Made by a program: the position numbers and the translations under genes. This document shows, piece by piece, positions 51,603 through 60,251 of a stretch of DNA of 64,000 bases (the first letter of the stretch is position 1; each line of letters begins with the position of its first letter). Source of the DNA: G963664115 sp965263045 (GTDB taxonomy: Bacteria; Acidobacteriota; Terriglobia; 20CM-2-55-15); the NCBI GenBank assembly GCA_965263045.1, contig CBDHGK010000041.1:1922001-1986000 (forward strand), in the 5' to 3' direction. The notes under the pieces are model-generated. The model did not search any database and was not told where the DNA came from. It saw only the letters and a program-made list of their open reading frames with translations.

Positions 51603-53876
51603 CTAAGCCTGCGGATCGCGATTGTCGATTTCTTCGAAGTAGTCGGCCCTGACAAGGATTTCACGCGGCTTGCTGCCTTCGGGTGGCCCGACGATGCCGT
51701 CGGCTTCCATGGCATCCAGGAGACTGGCAGCACGCCCGTAACCGATTCGGAGGCGCCGCTGCATCGCAGAGGTGGACGCTTTCCCCATGGCGACGACGAG
51801 GCGGACGGCAGTGTCGTAGAGTGGATCCAGGTTGCCGTCGGGTTCCATCCGGGCGCTTCTTTCTTCGGGTGACTCCAGGATACTTTCGTTGTAGACGGGG
51901 CGGCCTTGCGCTTTCAGATAGTCGGCAACACGGCTGACCTCTTCTTCGGTGACCATTGGGCCGTGGGCGCGCATGATGCGGGACGAACCCGGAGGAAGAA
52001 ACAGCATGTCTCCGCGACCGAGGAGGGTTTCGGCGCCGTTCGCATCGAGAATCGTCCGCGAGTCGATCTTGGAGGCGACGCGGAAGGAAATCCGGGCTGG
52101 AAAATTGGCTTTGATCAAACCCGTGATCACATCGACAGACGGCCGCTGCGTGGCCAGAATCAGGTGTATGCCGACGGCGCGCGCCATCTGGGCGAGGCGT
52201 GTGATCGAGTCTTCAACGTCCCGCGATGCGACCATCATGAGGTCCGCCAGTTCGTCGATCACGATGACGATATAGGGCAAGGCCTCCCGGTCCTCTTCTT
52301 TTTCCGCTTGACCGATTCCGGGAATCGGAAGTTGCCGGATGTGATCGTTATAGGCTTCCAGCGACCGGACACCCCGTTTGGCGAGTTTCTTGTATCGTTC
52401 TTCCATCTCGCTGACGGCCCACTTCAGCGCGTTCTGTGCCGCTACCGGTTCGGTCACCACGGGCACCAACAGGTGTGGAATGTCCTGATAAAGCCCAAGT
52501 TCGAGACGCTTGGGGTCGATCATGACTAATTTGACCCGGTCCGGTTTTGACCGGAACAACAGAGACAGCACCAGTGAATTGATTGAAACGGATTTTCCTG
52601 TTCCAGTCGATCCCGCGATCAGGAGGTGGGGCATCCGGTGCAGGTCGGAAACGATGATGCGACCGGTAATGTCTTTGCCCAAAGCCAGAGGCAGCAGGGC
52701 ATTCGATTTCAGATACTCCGGCGATTCGATCAGTTCTCTCAGCGTGATCGTGGCCCGGTTGGGGTTCGGAACTTCGATACCGACCGTCGATTTGCCCGGG
52801 ATGCGGTCAATGCGGACCGACTCGGCTTCCAGAGCGAGGCAGAGATCCTGATCCAGACTTGTGATTTTCGAATATTTGATTCCGGGTTCAGGTTTAAACT
52901 CGAATGTGGTCACGACCGGCCCCGGGTGAATCTGCTTGATCTGCCCGACCACTTCGAACTCTTTCGTCTTTTCTTCAATCAGGTCCGCCCGTTCCCTGAG
53001 TTCTTCCTCATCGACCGGGACCGGGGCTTCCGGCGCCAGCAGGAGATCGGGAGAGGGAAAGTTCACGCTCTTCGGCGAGAACGCCTGCATCTCGGTGACC
53101 ACCGGCTCGTCGATCGGGATCAGCGATGGTTGCGTTGCGACTCGCCGGGTCTTCGGTGCCGGCGGTTTGGTTTCGCCTGGTTGCACGGGCTCGGGCTCTG
53201 GCCCGATCACGACGGTTGCCTGACCCTGTTTTCGCTCGATGCGACGTCGGGCACGTTCGAGGGACTGTTTTTCCAGCCAATCGACCCCCTGTCGCCACCA
53301 GGTTTTCAAGAACCGCAATCGCGGCCGGACAATAGCCGTCGTTTGAGCAAAGGAAAAAGTCGTCGCGAGCAATAGAGACACCAGGAAGGATGAGACCAGT
53401 ACGATCACCGTTCCAAGGGGATTGAGCGTGGCGCTCAGCCATTCGGTGATGAGTTGGCCACCCCCACCACCGGCCGGTATCTGGCTGTCAATACGGGGGA
53501 TCGAAGGCGAAAGCGCCAGCGCGGTCGCAAGCGTGACGATCATGAGCGCCATGCCGAATAGACGTGGACCCACATTGCTGACGCTCCAGGACGCCAACCA
53601 GTGGAACGCGTATATTCCCAGAAACACCGGCAGCATAAAGCCCGCATAGCCGATCATTTGAAACAGGAGGTCCGCGGCGTAGGAGCCCACGACGCCAATG
53701 AGGTTTGCCGGTTGAGCATCAAGCCGCGGGCTTCGGCTGATGTTGAACGACGGGTCACCGGCGTCAAAGGAAACCAGGCTGAGTCCGACGAGAACGGCCA
53801 CTGTGACCAGGAGAAGGCCGACGAATTCGTTAATTCGACGATGGTCGGTGGGCGTGAGGTATACGGTCCACTTCAT
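51603..53876 (-). CDS. ftsK: DNA translocase FtsK/SpoIIIE
   Basis: The 757-residue translocase moves chromosome DNA at the septum. The N-terminus has four membrane helices (about 20-170), then a Pro-rich linker (to about 290). The motor contains LIAGSTGTGKSVSINSL (Walker A, near 420), VIVIDELADLMMV (Walker B), and LATQRPSVDVITGLIKANFP. The C-terminal winged-helix gamma domain (LYDTAVRLVVAMGKASTSAM ... GYGRAASLLDAMEADGIVGP) reads KOPS-like sites. It is the last member of the run rsmA - RNase J - uppP - ftsK, with short gaps. Confidence 0.97.
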   Translation of the reverse strand: MKWTVYLTPTDHRRINEFVGLLLVTVAVLVGLSLVSFDAGDPSFNISRSPRLDAQPANLIGVVGSYAADLLFQMIGYAGFMLPVFLGIYAFHWLASWSVSNVGPRLFGMALMIVTLATALALSPSIPRIDSQIPAGGGGGQLITEWLSATLNPLGTVIVLVSSFLVSLLLATTFSFAQTTAIVRPRLRFLKTWWRQGVDWLEKQSLERARRRIERKQGQATVVIGPEPEPVQPGETKPPAPKTRRVATQPSLIPIDEPVVTEMQAFSPKSVNFPSPDLLLAPEAPVPVDEEELRERADLIEEKTKEFEVVGQIKQIHPGPVVTTFEFKPEPGIKYSKITSLDQDLCLALEAESVRIDRIPGKSTVGIEVPNPNRATITLRELIESPEYLKSNALLPLALGKDITGRIIVSDLHRMPHLLIAGSTGTGKSVSINSLVLSLLFRSKPDRVKLVMIDPKRLELGLYQDIPHLLVPVVTEPVAAQNALKWAVSEMEERYKKLAKRGVRSLEAYNDHIRQLPIPGIGQAEKEEDREALPYIVIVIDELADLMMVASRDVEDSITRLAQMARAVGIHLILATQRPSVDVITGLIKANFPARISFRVASKIDSRTILDANGAETLLGRGDMLFLPPGSSRIMRAHGPMVTEEEVSRVADYLKAQGRPVYNESILESPEERSARMEPDGNLDPLYDTAVRLVVAMGKASTSAMQRRLRIGYGRAASLLDAMEADGIVGPPEGSKPREILVRADYFEEIDNRDPQA

Positions 53877-53887
53877 CAGGCCGCATT

Positions 53888-54700
53888 TTATCTAAATCCA
53901 ACCGAGAATGCGAGTAAGACCACAATACCCAGCGCTATGCGGTAATAGATGAATGCATATGTTGTATGTGTCGCGAGAAAACGCAACAGGAAAGCAATGG
54001 CCAGGTATCCGACGATACCGGATGTCAGGATGCCGATGCCGAGCATCGTCATCTGATTGCCGGTGAGGCCCTCAGAGAAAAGGTCGAATATCTTCTTTGT
54101 TCCTGCTCCCGCGATGATGGGAGCCGAAAGAAAGAAGGAAAAATGGGCCGCGCTGTGACGGTGCATCCCGCGGAACAGGGCGGCGGTGATGGTTACTCCC
54201 GAGCGGGAAACGCCGGGAATGATGGCCAGGGCCTGGGCAAGACCCACGACGAGAGCGTCCTTCCAGGAGATGCTGTCGAGATGTTTATCTCTCCGCCCGG
54301 TCCGTTCTGCCACGATCAGGATCAGGGCGAGACTGATGAGGGCAAACGCAACGACCAGGGGGCTGCGGAGATAGGTTTCGACAAGGTCCTCGGCGGCCAA
54401 ACCGGCCAATGCGCCCGGGATGGTCGCCGCCACGATCAGTCCGACCATGCGCGCGTCCGGTTCGTTTCGATGTCCCTGAGCGACACGGATTCCGGCCTGA
54501 GCAAACGCGAGCCAGTCTTTCCTGAAATACCAGAGGACGGCAAACAGGGTGCCGATGTGCAGCGCCACATCGAAGGCAAGACCCTGGGCTTCCCAGCCGA
54601 GGAACCAGGGAACGAGAATCAGGTGTCCGGTGCTGCTGATCGGCAGGAATTCCGTGATGCCCTGGACCACCCCCAGAACGATTGTCTCGAATACGTCCAT
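53888..54700 (-). CDS. uppP: Undecaprenyl-diphosphate phosphatase
   Basis: The 270-residue polytopic enzyme recycles undecaprenyl pyrophosphate to the carrier monophosphate for cell-wall synthesis. Signature regions: GVVQGITEFLPISSTGHLIL (catalytic Glu 17 and 21-26 loop) and IPGVSRSGVTITAALFRGM (about 160-180, Ser and Arg of the active site). About eight membrane helices. It begins 10 bases after the RNase J stop and ends 11 bases before ftsK, forming a tight operon of housekeeping functions. Confidence 0.97.
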   Translation of the reverse strand: MDVFETIVLGVVQGITEFLPISSTGHLILVPWFLGWEAQGLAFDVALHIGTLFAVLWYFRKDWLAFAQAGIRVAQGHRNEPDARMVGLIVAATIPGALAGLAAEDLVETYLRSPLVVAFALISLALILIVAERTGRRDKHLDSISWKDALVVGLAQALAIIPGVSRSGVTITAALFRGMHRHSAAHFSFFLSAPIIAGAGTKKIFDLFSEGLTGNQMTMLGIGILTSGIVGYLAIAFLLRFLATHTTYAFIYYRIALGIVVLLAFSVGFR

Positions 54701-54710
54701 CCCGGACCCG

Positions 54711-56375
54711 TCAGATTTCCATCACAACCGGAAGGATGAACGGGCGTTTGGAGAGCTGCTTCGAGACATAGCGTCTGAGGGCGCGGCGGATCTTGTCCTT
54801 GATCACGGCCCAGTCTCTACGTTCTTCCAATGACGAAGATTCGATGGTCTCGATGACAAGATCTCGGCACTCATTGACAAGGCCGTCGTCATCGGTCACC
54901 GTCATGCCCCGAAATACAATTTCCGGTGGGCTTTCCAGTTGGCCCGTCTGCCGGTTGATGACGATGACGGGAAGGACAATGCCGTCTTCGGATATATGGC
55001 GGCGGTCGCGGACCACGATTTCTGCGACTTCCTCCAGACTGCCCTGATCAATGAGGACGCGGCCGACCGGGGCTTTTCCTGTGATCGCGATACTGTTGGC
55101 GTCGAGGCGGATGACGTCCCCGGTTTCGGCGATCAGCACTTGCTTCCGGATCACCCCGGACTGTTTGGCAATCGCTGCGTGCCGGTGAAGGTGGCGGTAG
55201 TCACCATGAATCGGCACGAAAAAGTCCGGCCGGATCAGCATCATCATGAGCTTGAGTTCTTCGGCACTGGCATGACCACTGACATGCACCGGAGAGGACG
55301 TGGAGCTGTCCTGGTATATGACGTCCGCGTTGCGCCGATAAAGGTGATCCATCATCCGCGATATGGCCCGTTCATTGCCCGGAATCATACGCGCCGACAG
55401 GATGACGGTATCGCCGGGTTCGAGCGTGAGATCCCGGTGTTGCTCCAGCGAAATCCGGGACAGGGCGGCCATGGGCTCTCCCTGGCAACCGCTGGCGATC
55501 ACCGCGACTTCGTTTCTAGGATATTTCTTGATTTCTTTTGGTCGAATGACCAGGCCCGGTGGCAGCCGTAGCGCCCCCAGCTGTTGTGCCATTTCGGTGT
55601 TTGCCATCACTCTGCGTCCTAGAAAGGCCAGGTGACGGCCGTGTCGATGCGCCGTGTCGGCGATAATCTGGATCCGGTGAATCGCCGAAGAAAAGCAGGA
55701 CACGACGATGCGTCCTTCAGATTTCCCGAAGATGGCGTCAAAGCGTCCTTCCACGGCGCGTTCCGACGGTGTGTAACCGGAACGTTCCGCGTTCGTGCTG
55801 TCTGAGAAGAGGGCCCGCACGCCCTCGCGGCCATAGGCTGCGAAAGCGGCAATGTCGAACTCGTATCCGTCAATGGGCGAATAGTCGATCTTGAAATCCC
55901 CGGTATGAATGACGAGTCCGGCCGGAGTTCGAATGGCGAGCGCAAGTGAATCGACAATGGAATGGGTGACCGCTATGAATTCAACACCGAAGGGTCCCAG
56001 TTCGATCTTGTCGTTCGGGTGAATTTCAATCAGCGTCGTTTCACTGAGGAGACCGTGTTCTTCCAGTTTGCGGCGTACCAGGGCAAGCGTGAAGGGACTG
56101 CCATAGACCGGGACATTGACGTAGGGAAGAATGAAGGGCAGTGCCCCGATGTGGTCTTCGTGGCCGTGGGTCAGAATGATGGCGCTGACTTTGTCACGAT
56201 TTTCCAGCAAGAACGTGATGTCGGGGACCACGATGTCCACGCCCAGCAACTCCTGTTCGGGAAACAGAATGCCGCAATCGATCACAATGATGGACTCTTC
56301 CGACGAGAAGGCCATGATGTGCATCCCGAATTCGCCCAGACCGCCGAGCGGAATAACATCTACGCTTTGATTCAT
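54711..56375 (-). CDS. Ribonuclease J
   Basis: The 554-residue enzyme combines 5'-exo- and endonuclease activities in RNA processing. The metallo-beta-lactamase domain shows LTHGHEDHIGALPF (His 70, His 72, Asp 74, His 75), GDFKIDYSP and SDSTNAERSGYTPSE. The beta-CASP domain has SCFSSAIHRIQ and SGCQGEPMAALSRI, then HVSGHASAEELKLM and FVPIHGDYRHL. The C-terminal domain follows. Its ATG overlaps the rsmA stop by 4 bases (ATGA). The presence of RNase J argues against an enterobacterial-type host. Confidence 0.96.
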   Translation of the reverse strand: MNQSVDVIPLGGLGEFGMHIMAFSSEESIIVIDCGILFPEQELLGVDIVVPDITFLLENRDKVSAIILTHGHEDHIGALPFILPYVNVPVYGSPFTLALVRRKLEEHGLLSETTLIEIHPNDKIELGPFGVEFIAVTHSIVDSLALAIRTPAGLVIHTGDFKIDYSPIDGYEFDIAAFAAYGREGVRALFSDSTNAERSGYTPSERAVEGRFDAIFGKSEGRIVVSCFSSAIHRIQIIADTAHRHGRHLAFLGRRVMANTEMAQQLGALRLPPGLVIRPKEIKKYPRNEVAVIASGCQGEPMAALSRISLEQHRDLTLEPGDTVILSARMIPGNERAISRMMDHLYRRNADVIYQDSSTSSPVHVSGHASAEELKLMMMLIRPDFFVPIHGDYRHLHRHAAIAKQSGVIRKQVLIAETGDVIRLDANSIAITGKAPVGRVLIDQGSLEEVAEIVVRDRRHISEDGIVLPVIVINRQTGQLESPPEIVFRGMTVTDDDGLVNECRDLVIETIESSSLEERRDWAVIKDKIRRALRRYVSKQLSKRPFILPVVMEI

Positions 56376-57151
56376 GGGCTGGGATTATATACGAGCGAGT
56401 GGTGAAGCCGGACAAAGGCCTCTACCGGGAGGTCGCCGGGCCTGGCATCCGGATCAATCGCTGCGCGTTGGAGAATGTCAATGAGATTCCGGCGTCCGAG
56501 GTGTGGATAAATGGGTGCGAGGTTGTTCACGAGTTTCTTTCTCCGCGAAGCGAAGGCTCTTCTGACAAAGGCGACAAACTCCGGCAAATCGACGGCATCG
56601 GGGTGCCAGGTCAATCGGATCACGCGCGAGAATACCTTGGGTGGGGGCGTGAACGCGCCGGGGGGCACAGTGAACCCGCCTTCGATTGCAGCGTAGTACT
56701 GCATGCCGACTGACAGCGCGCCGTATTGACTTCCGCCGGAGGTGGCGAGTATTCGCTCGGCAACTTCTTTCTGAAGCATTACCGTTACGGAGTCAATGGC
56801 AGCCCGTGCCGCCACAAAACGTTCGATCAGGGGCGTAGCGACGTTGTAGGGCAGATTGGCGACGACATGATAACGGGTCGGACAGATACAGGTAAAGTCC
56901 ACCTCAAGGGCGTCGCCCTCTATAACTTCGACGTTCGGCCCCGCCTGCTCGCGAAGAGGAAATATCAAATCTCTGTCGAGTTCGATCGCGATCACCCGAC
57001 GAACCCGGCCGGCGAGGGTTGCCGTCAGCGTCCCCCGTCCCGGACCGATCTCGACGACGGTGTCGTCGGTGGCGACCTGTGAGAATCCCACCATGCGATC
57101 CAGAATGGCGGTATCGGAAAGAAAGTGCTGGCCAAGGTGTTTTTTAGGCAC
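56372..57151 (-). CDS. rsmA: 16S rRNA (adenine1518/1519-N6)-dimethyltransferase
   Basis: RsmA/KsgA dimethylates two adenines in the 3' hairpin of 16S rRNA. I choose the GTG at 57151, giving 259 residues starting MPKKHLGQHFLSD, the normal N-terminus; the longer frame runs into tRNA-Glu. Motif I VVEIGPGRGTLTATLAG and motif IV VVANLPYNVATPLIERF are present, with the target-recognition region GAFTPPPKVFSRVIRLT and C-terminal RRAFASRRKKLVNNL. No clear ribosome site precedes the GTG. It lies 56 bases downstream of tRNA-Glu and is probably co-transcribed with it. Confidence 0.96.
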   Translation of the reverse strand: MPKKHLGQHFLSDTAILDRMVGFSQVATDDTVVEIGPGRGTLTATLAGRVRRVIAIELDRDLIFPLREQAGPNVEVIEGDALEVDFTCICPTRYHVVANLPYNVATPLIERFVAARAAIDSVTVMLQKEVAERILATSGGSQYGALSVGMQYYAAIEGGFTVPPGAFTPPPKVFSRVIRLTWHPDAVDLPEFVAFVRRAFASRRKKLVNNLAPIYPHLGRRNLIDILQRAAIDPDARPGDLPVEAFVRLHHSLVYNPSP

Positions 57152-57207
57152 GAGAGCAGGTGGATCGCAGTTCGGAGGACCTTCGCCCTTTGCTGACAGG
57201 TAACAAA

Positions 57208-57282
57208 CGTCCCGTACGGGATTCGAACCCGTGTCGCAGCCTTGAAAGGGCTGTGTCCTAGACCAGGCTAGACGAACGGGAC
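57208..57282 (-). tRNA. tRNA-Glu (TTC)
   Basis: The 75-nt cloverleaf has acceptor GTCCCGT pairing with ACGGGAC, discriminator G, anticodon TTC (57244-57246) in loop CTTTCAA closed by a CAGCC/GGCTG stem, and T-loop GGTTCGAATCC. The CCA end is not encoded. It is the first gene of the rsmA operon. Confidence 0.96.
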
Positions 57283-57325
57283 AGCGGTGTACGGGGTGAA
57301 ATCGCGACCCGCAGCCGAACCTCCA

Positions 57326-57354
57326 TTTGTACCATTGAACGGAGGTCAAATCAA
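57326..57354 (-). promoter_or_regulatory. Possible promoter for tRNA-Glu/rsmA
   Basis: On the minus strand: TTGATT (57349-57354), 17-base spacer, TACAAA (57326-57331), about 43 bases upstream of the tRNA. Moderate match only. Confidence 0.4.
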
Positions 57355-57468
57355 ACCACGGTGCGGCGTTGCGGCGCACCGGTGAGGGCCCGTCTATCGG
57401 TCAAGGCTGGAATCGTTTCGGCGGAGACGGATGATCAAAGAGTGGACGGGCAAAATCTCGAGTTCCCT

Positions 57469-57497
57469 TTGACACGTTCGGCAAAAATGCGTGTAAT
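57469..57497 (+). promoter_or_regulatory. Strong sigma70-type promoter of the peroxiredoxin gene
   Basis: A perfect TTGACA (57469-57474), a 17-base spacer and TGTAAT (57492-57497; five of six to consensus). The predicted start near 57504 leaves a 45-base leader with AGGAGG just before the ATG. Confidence 0.75.
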
Positions 57498-57548
57498 GGT
57501 AAACCCGATAGCGGGTCTCGCTCTTTTTCTATTAATCAGGAGGACAAC

Positions 57549-58211
57549 ATGCCACTGCGGTTAGGGGCCACGGCGCCCGATTTCACGGCCGACACGACGG
57601 AAGGTTCGATTCAATTTCATGACTGGATCGGGGATAGCTGGGCCCTGCTGTTTTCGCATCCCAAGGACTTTACGCCGGTCTGCACGACCGAACTGGGGAC
57701 CGTGGCGAAGCTTAAGTCCGAATTCGACAGGCGCAATGTAAAGGTCATCGGGCTGAGCGTCGATTCGGTTGAGGACCACAGGGGCTGGTCGAAGGACATC
57801 GAGGAGACCCAGGGCGTCGCACCGAACTATCCGATGATCGGGGACGCGAACCTCAAGGTGGCCAAGCTCTATGACATGCTCCCCGAAGACACGCAGGGAG
57901 GAGCCGGGGAACGGACGGCGGCAGACAACATGACGGTTCGCAATGTTTATGTCATCGGCCCCGACAAACAGATCAAACTCATTATCACCTACCCGATGGC
58001 GACGGGCCGGAACTTCGATGAACTGCTGCGGGTCATCGACTCGCTCCAGTTGACGGCCAGCCATCAGGTGGCCACTCCGGCGAACTGGCAGGATGGGGAC
58101 GATTGCATCATTGTCCCGGCAGTGTCCGACGATGCCGCAAAGGAAAAATACCCCGACGGATGGACGACTCTGAAGCCCTATTTGCGACTTGTAAAGCAAC
58201 CGAACAAGTAG
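57549..58211 (+). CDS. 1-Cys peroxiredoxin (Prx6 type)
   Basis: The 220-residue thiol peroxidase reduces hydrogen or alkyl peroxides. The peroxidatic Cys is 45 in SHPKDFTPVCTTELG, with the conserved Pro, Thr and later Arg (NMTVRNVYVIGPDK). The long C-terminal arm (WQDGDDCIIVPAVSDDAA, TTLKPYLRLVK) is the dimerisation arm of the Prx6 group. An additional Cys in the arm (DGDDCIIVP) is common in the family. The strong promoter and AGGAGG imply high expression. It is monocistronic, ended by a 10-bp hairpin. Confidence 0.95.
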   Translation: MPLRLGATAPDFTADTTEGSIQFHDWIGDSWALLFSHPKDFTPVCTTELGTVAKLKSEFDRRNVKVIGLSVDSVEDHRGWSKDIEETQGVAPNYPMIGDANLKVAKLYDMLPEDTQGGAGERTAADNMTVRNVYVIGPDKQIKLIITYPMATGRNFDELLRVIDSLQLTASHQVATPANWQDGDDCIIVPAVSDDAAKEKYPDGWTTLKPYLRLVKQPNK

Positions 58212-58234
58212 CGGTTCGAAGGTGCGAACCGCTA
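58209..58234 (+). terminator. Hairpin at the end of the peroxiredoxin gene
   Basis: TAGCGGTTCG (58209-58218) and CGAACCGCTA (58225-58234) form a perfect 10-bp stem with a 6-base loop, the stop codon being inside the stem. No T-run follows, so termination or mRNA stabilisation are both possible. Confidence 0.5.
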
Positions 58235-58391
58235 ATCGTCATGAGCTGAGGCTGGTTGCTGACAATGCCAGAAATGACCCTTTCAGCAAGCGGCTCCTGT
58301 CGGAGTTGCCGGATCGTTTTCGACCGATCACGGTCAGCGCCTGGCATTTGACCTGGATGGCAGGCGCCCGACCGGGTGGAGACGGATTCTG

Positions 58392-58751
58392 ATGCTGATT
58401 TCCGACGTTCTCGCTTCTCATAAAGAATGGCTCGATTCCGACGGTTCACGCGGTGAACGCGCAGAACTTCGGAATGCCGTGATGCAACAGGCCGACCTGC
58501 ATGACGCCAACCTCGAACGCGCGGACCTCAGCGGGGTGAGGCTGAGTGTCGCTGATCTGATGCGGGCCAACTTGAGAGGAGCCAATCTTCAAGGTGCAGA
58601 TCTCTGGATGTCGGACATGCAGGGTGCCATCCTGGAGGGGACGGATCTGCGTGGGGCCAACCTCAGCGAAGTTACTGGCCTGACGGCGGGCCAACTCTCT
58701 CGGGCCATCGTCGACACTCAAACCCAGCTTCCGGGCGAACTTTCAGATTAA
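58392..58751 (+). CDS. Pentapeptide repeat protein
   Basis: The 119-residue protein has about eleven A(D/N)LxX-type repeats between residues 25 and 95 (for example ADLHDANLERADLSGVRL, then ANLRGANLQGADL), forming a right-handed quadrilateral beta-helix. Nothing beyond this fold suggests a role; some members mimic DNA and protect gyrase, most are uncharacterised. It lies 180 bases after the peroxiredoxin gene and is convergent with the dehydrogenase. Confidence 0.93.
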   Translation: MLISDVLASHKEWLDSDGSRGERAELRNAVMQQADLHDANLERADLSGVRLSVADLMRANLRGANLQGADLWMSDMQGAILEGTDLRGANLSEVTGLTAGQLSRAIVDTQTQLPGELSD

Positions 58752-58938
58752 GACGCGACCCTCAAGACTCCCGCCACTAACTTGAGAGTCGGACAGGATT
58801 CGCTGACGATCTTCATCGGTCGGCGCGGGCATTTCTCAGCGTGGGGCCCACCGCCGGGCGGGGGGTCCTCCCGCGCTTGGGCGCACGAAAGAGATTCGAA
58901 CAGTGTGCGGTCACGAGCCGCTCTTACAATTTGTACTG

Positions 58939-60111
58939 CTACCGGAATGCAGGGATGCCGGTAATGGACTGTCCAAGAATCAGCGTATGCATGTGGTCGG
59001 TCCCTTCGTAGGTATACACCGATTCAAGGTTGACCATGTGCCTGAAGACGGGATATTCCGACGTCACGCCGTTGGCTCCCATCAAATCACGGGCAACGCG
59101 AGCCGCTTCCAGGCCCACCCGGACGTTGTTGCGTTTCGCCAGAGATGTCTGCGCGTGGGTGGAGGTTCCCTCGTCTCTCAGCTTTCCAAGCCTCCATGCA
59201 AGCAACTGGCCCTTGGTGATGGCCGTCAGCATGTCGGCGAGCTTTTCCTGCACGAGCTGGAACGAGGCAATTGGACGGCCGAACTGCTGCCGTCCCTGGG
59301 TGTAGTCCACCGCCCAGTCGTAACACGTCATCGCAGCGCCAATTCCACCCCATGCGATGCCGTAACGCGCGTGATCCAGACATGCCAGGGCGCACTTGAG
59401 TCCCTGACCGCCGGGTAACCTGTTCTCTTCAGAGACCACGACGCCGTCCATGATCAGGTCCGAAGTGACCGATGCGCGGAGAGACAGTTTCTTCTGAATG
59501 TCGTGTGCCTCGAATCCCGACGTGTCCGTTTCGACAATGAAGCTCTGTATCTCACCGACATCGTCCTTGGCCCAGATGATGGCGATGTCGGCAATCGTAC
59601 CGTTTGTAATCCAGCGTTTGGTTCCGTTGAGAACCCATCCGTTCCCCTGACGCCGCGCCCTTGTCTCGAGGCCGGCCGGGTCCGAACCATGGTCCGGTTC
59701 CGTCAGCCCGAAGCAACCAATCGTCTTCCCCTCGGCCAACCGCGGGAGCCACTGCGCCTTCTGGTCGTCGGAGCCGTAAGCAAAAATGGGACGCATGACC
59801 AGAGCACCCTGAACGCTGACAAAACTCCGTAGGCCGCTGTCGCCCGCTTCCAGCTCCTGCATCATGAGACCGTAGGCGACATTATTCATCCCGGCGCATC
59901 CGAATTCTTCCGGCAGGTCGGCGCCGAGGAGGTTGAGCTGTGCCATCAGCGGAATGAGTTCGGATGGAAAGCTGGCTGAATCGAAGTGAGCGTCGATGAT
60001 GGGATTGACGTGATCGTTGACGAACGATCGGACCATGTCCCGAACCATCCGTTCTTCGTCCGACAGGAGAGCTTCGATCTGGTAAAAGTCGACTCCCTGG
60101 TAAGCAGGCAT
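58939..60111 (-). CDS. Acyl-CoA dehydrogenase, glutaryl-CoA dehydrogenase type
   Basis: The 390-residue FAD enzyme has GCFGLTEPDHGSDPAGLET (FAD/substrate loop), WVLNGTKRWITNG, LDHARYGIAWGGIGAAM and GRQQFGRPIASFQLVQEKLA. Catalytic Glu 369 lies in YTYEGTDHMHTLILGQ. These match the glutaryl-CoA dehydrogenase subgroup (YEGT-x-x-x-H), which oxidises and decarboxylates glutaryl-CoA in lysine/tryptophan breakdown. No other genes of that pathway are adjacent. It is divergent from cca. Confidence 0.92.
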   Translation of the reverse strand: MPAYQGVDFYQIEALLSDEERMVRDMVRSFVNDHVNPIIDAHFDSASFPSELIPLMAQLNLLGADLPEEFGCAGMNNVAYGLMMQELEAGDSGLRSFVSVQGALVMRPIFAYGSDDQKAQWLPRLAEGKTIGCFGLTEPDHGSDPAGLETRARRQGNGWVLNGTKRWITNGTIADIAIIWAKDDVGEIQSFIVETDTSGFEAHDIQKKLSLRASVTSDLIMDGVVVSEENRLPGGQGLKCALACLDHARYGIAWGGIGAAMTCYDWAVDYTQGRQQFGRPIASFQLVQEKLADMLTAITKGQLLAWRLGKLRDEGTSTHAQTSLAKRNNVRVGLEAARVARDLMGANGVTSEYPVFRHMVNLESVYTYEGTDHMHTLILGQSITGIPAFR

Positions 60112-60251
60112 CTGAGTCTCCTCGAAAAGCGCTTTAGTATACAGTAGATGGTCGGCGGAGGCCGGCCTGTCAGGACTATTAAGTCATTGAGTTCAGAGTT
60201 GATAGACTTGAAGTCGTAGCCACCCGCTTTTGACTTGCAGCTGTAGACTTC

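Noticed and set aside
57152..57379. N-terminal extension of rsmA
   Set aside because: It would translate tRNA-Glu; the known protein starts near PKKHLGQHF.
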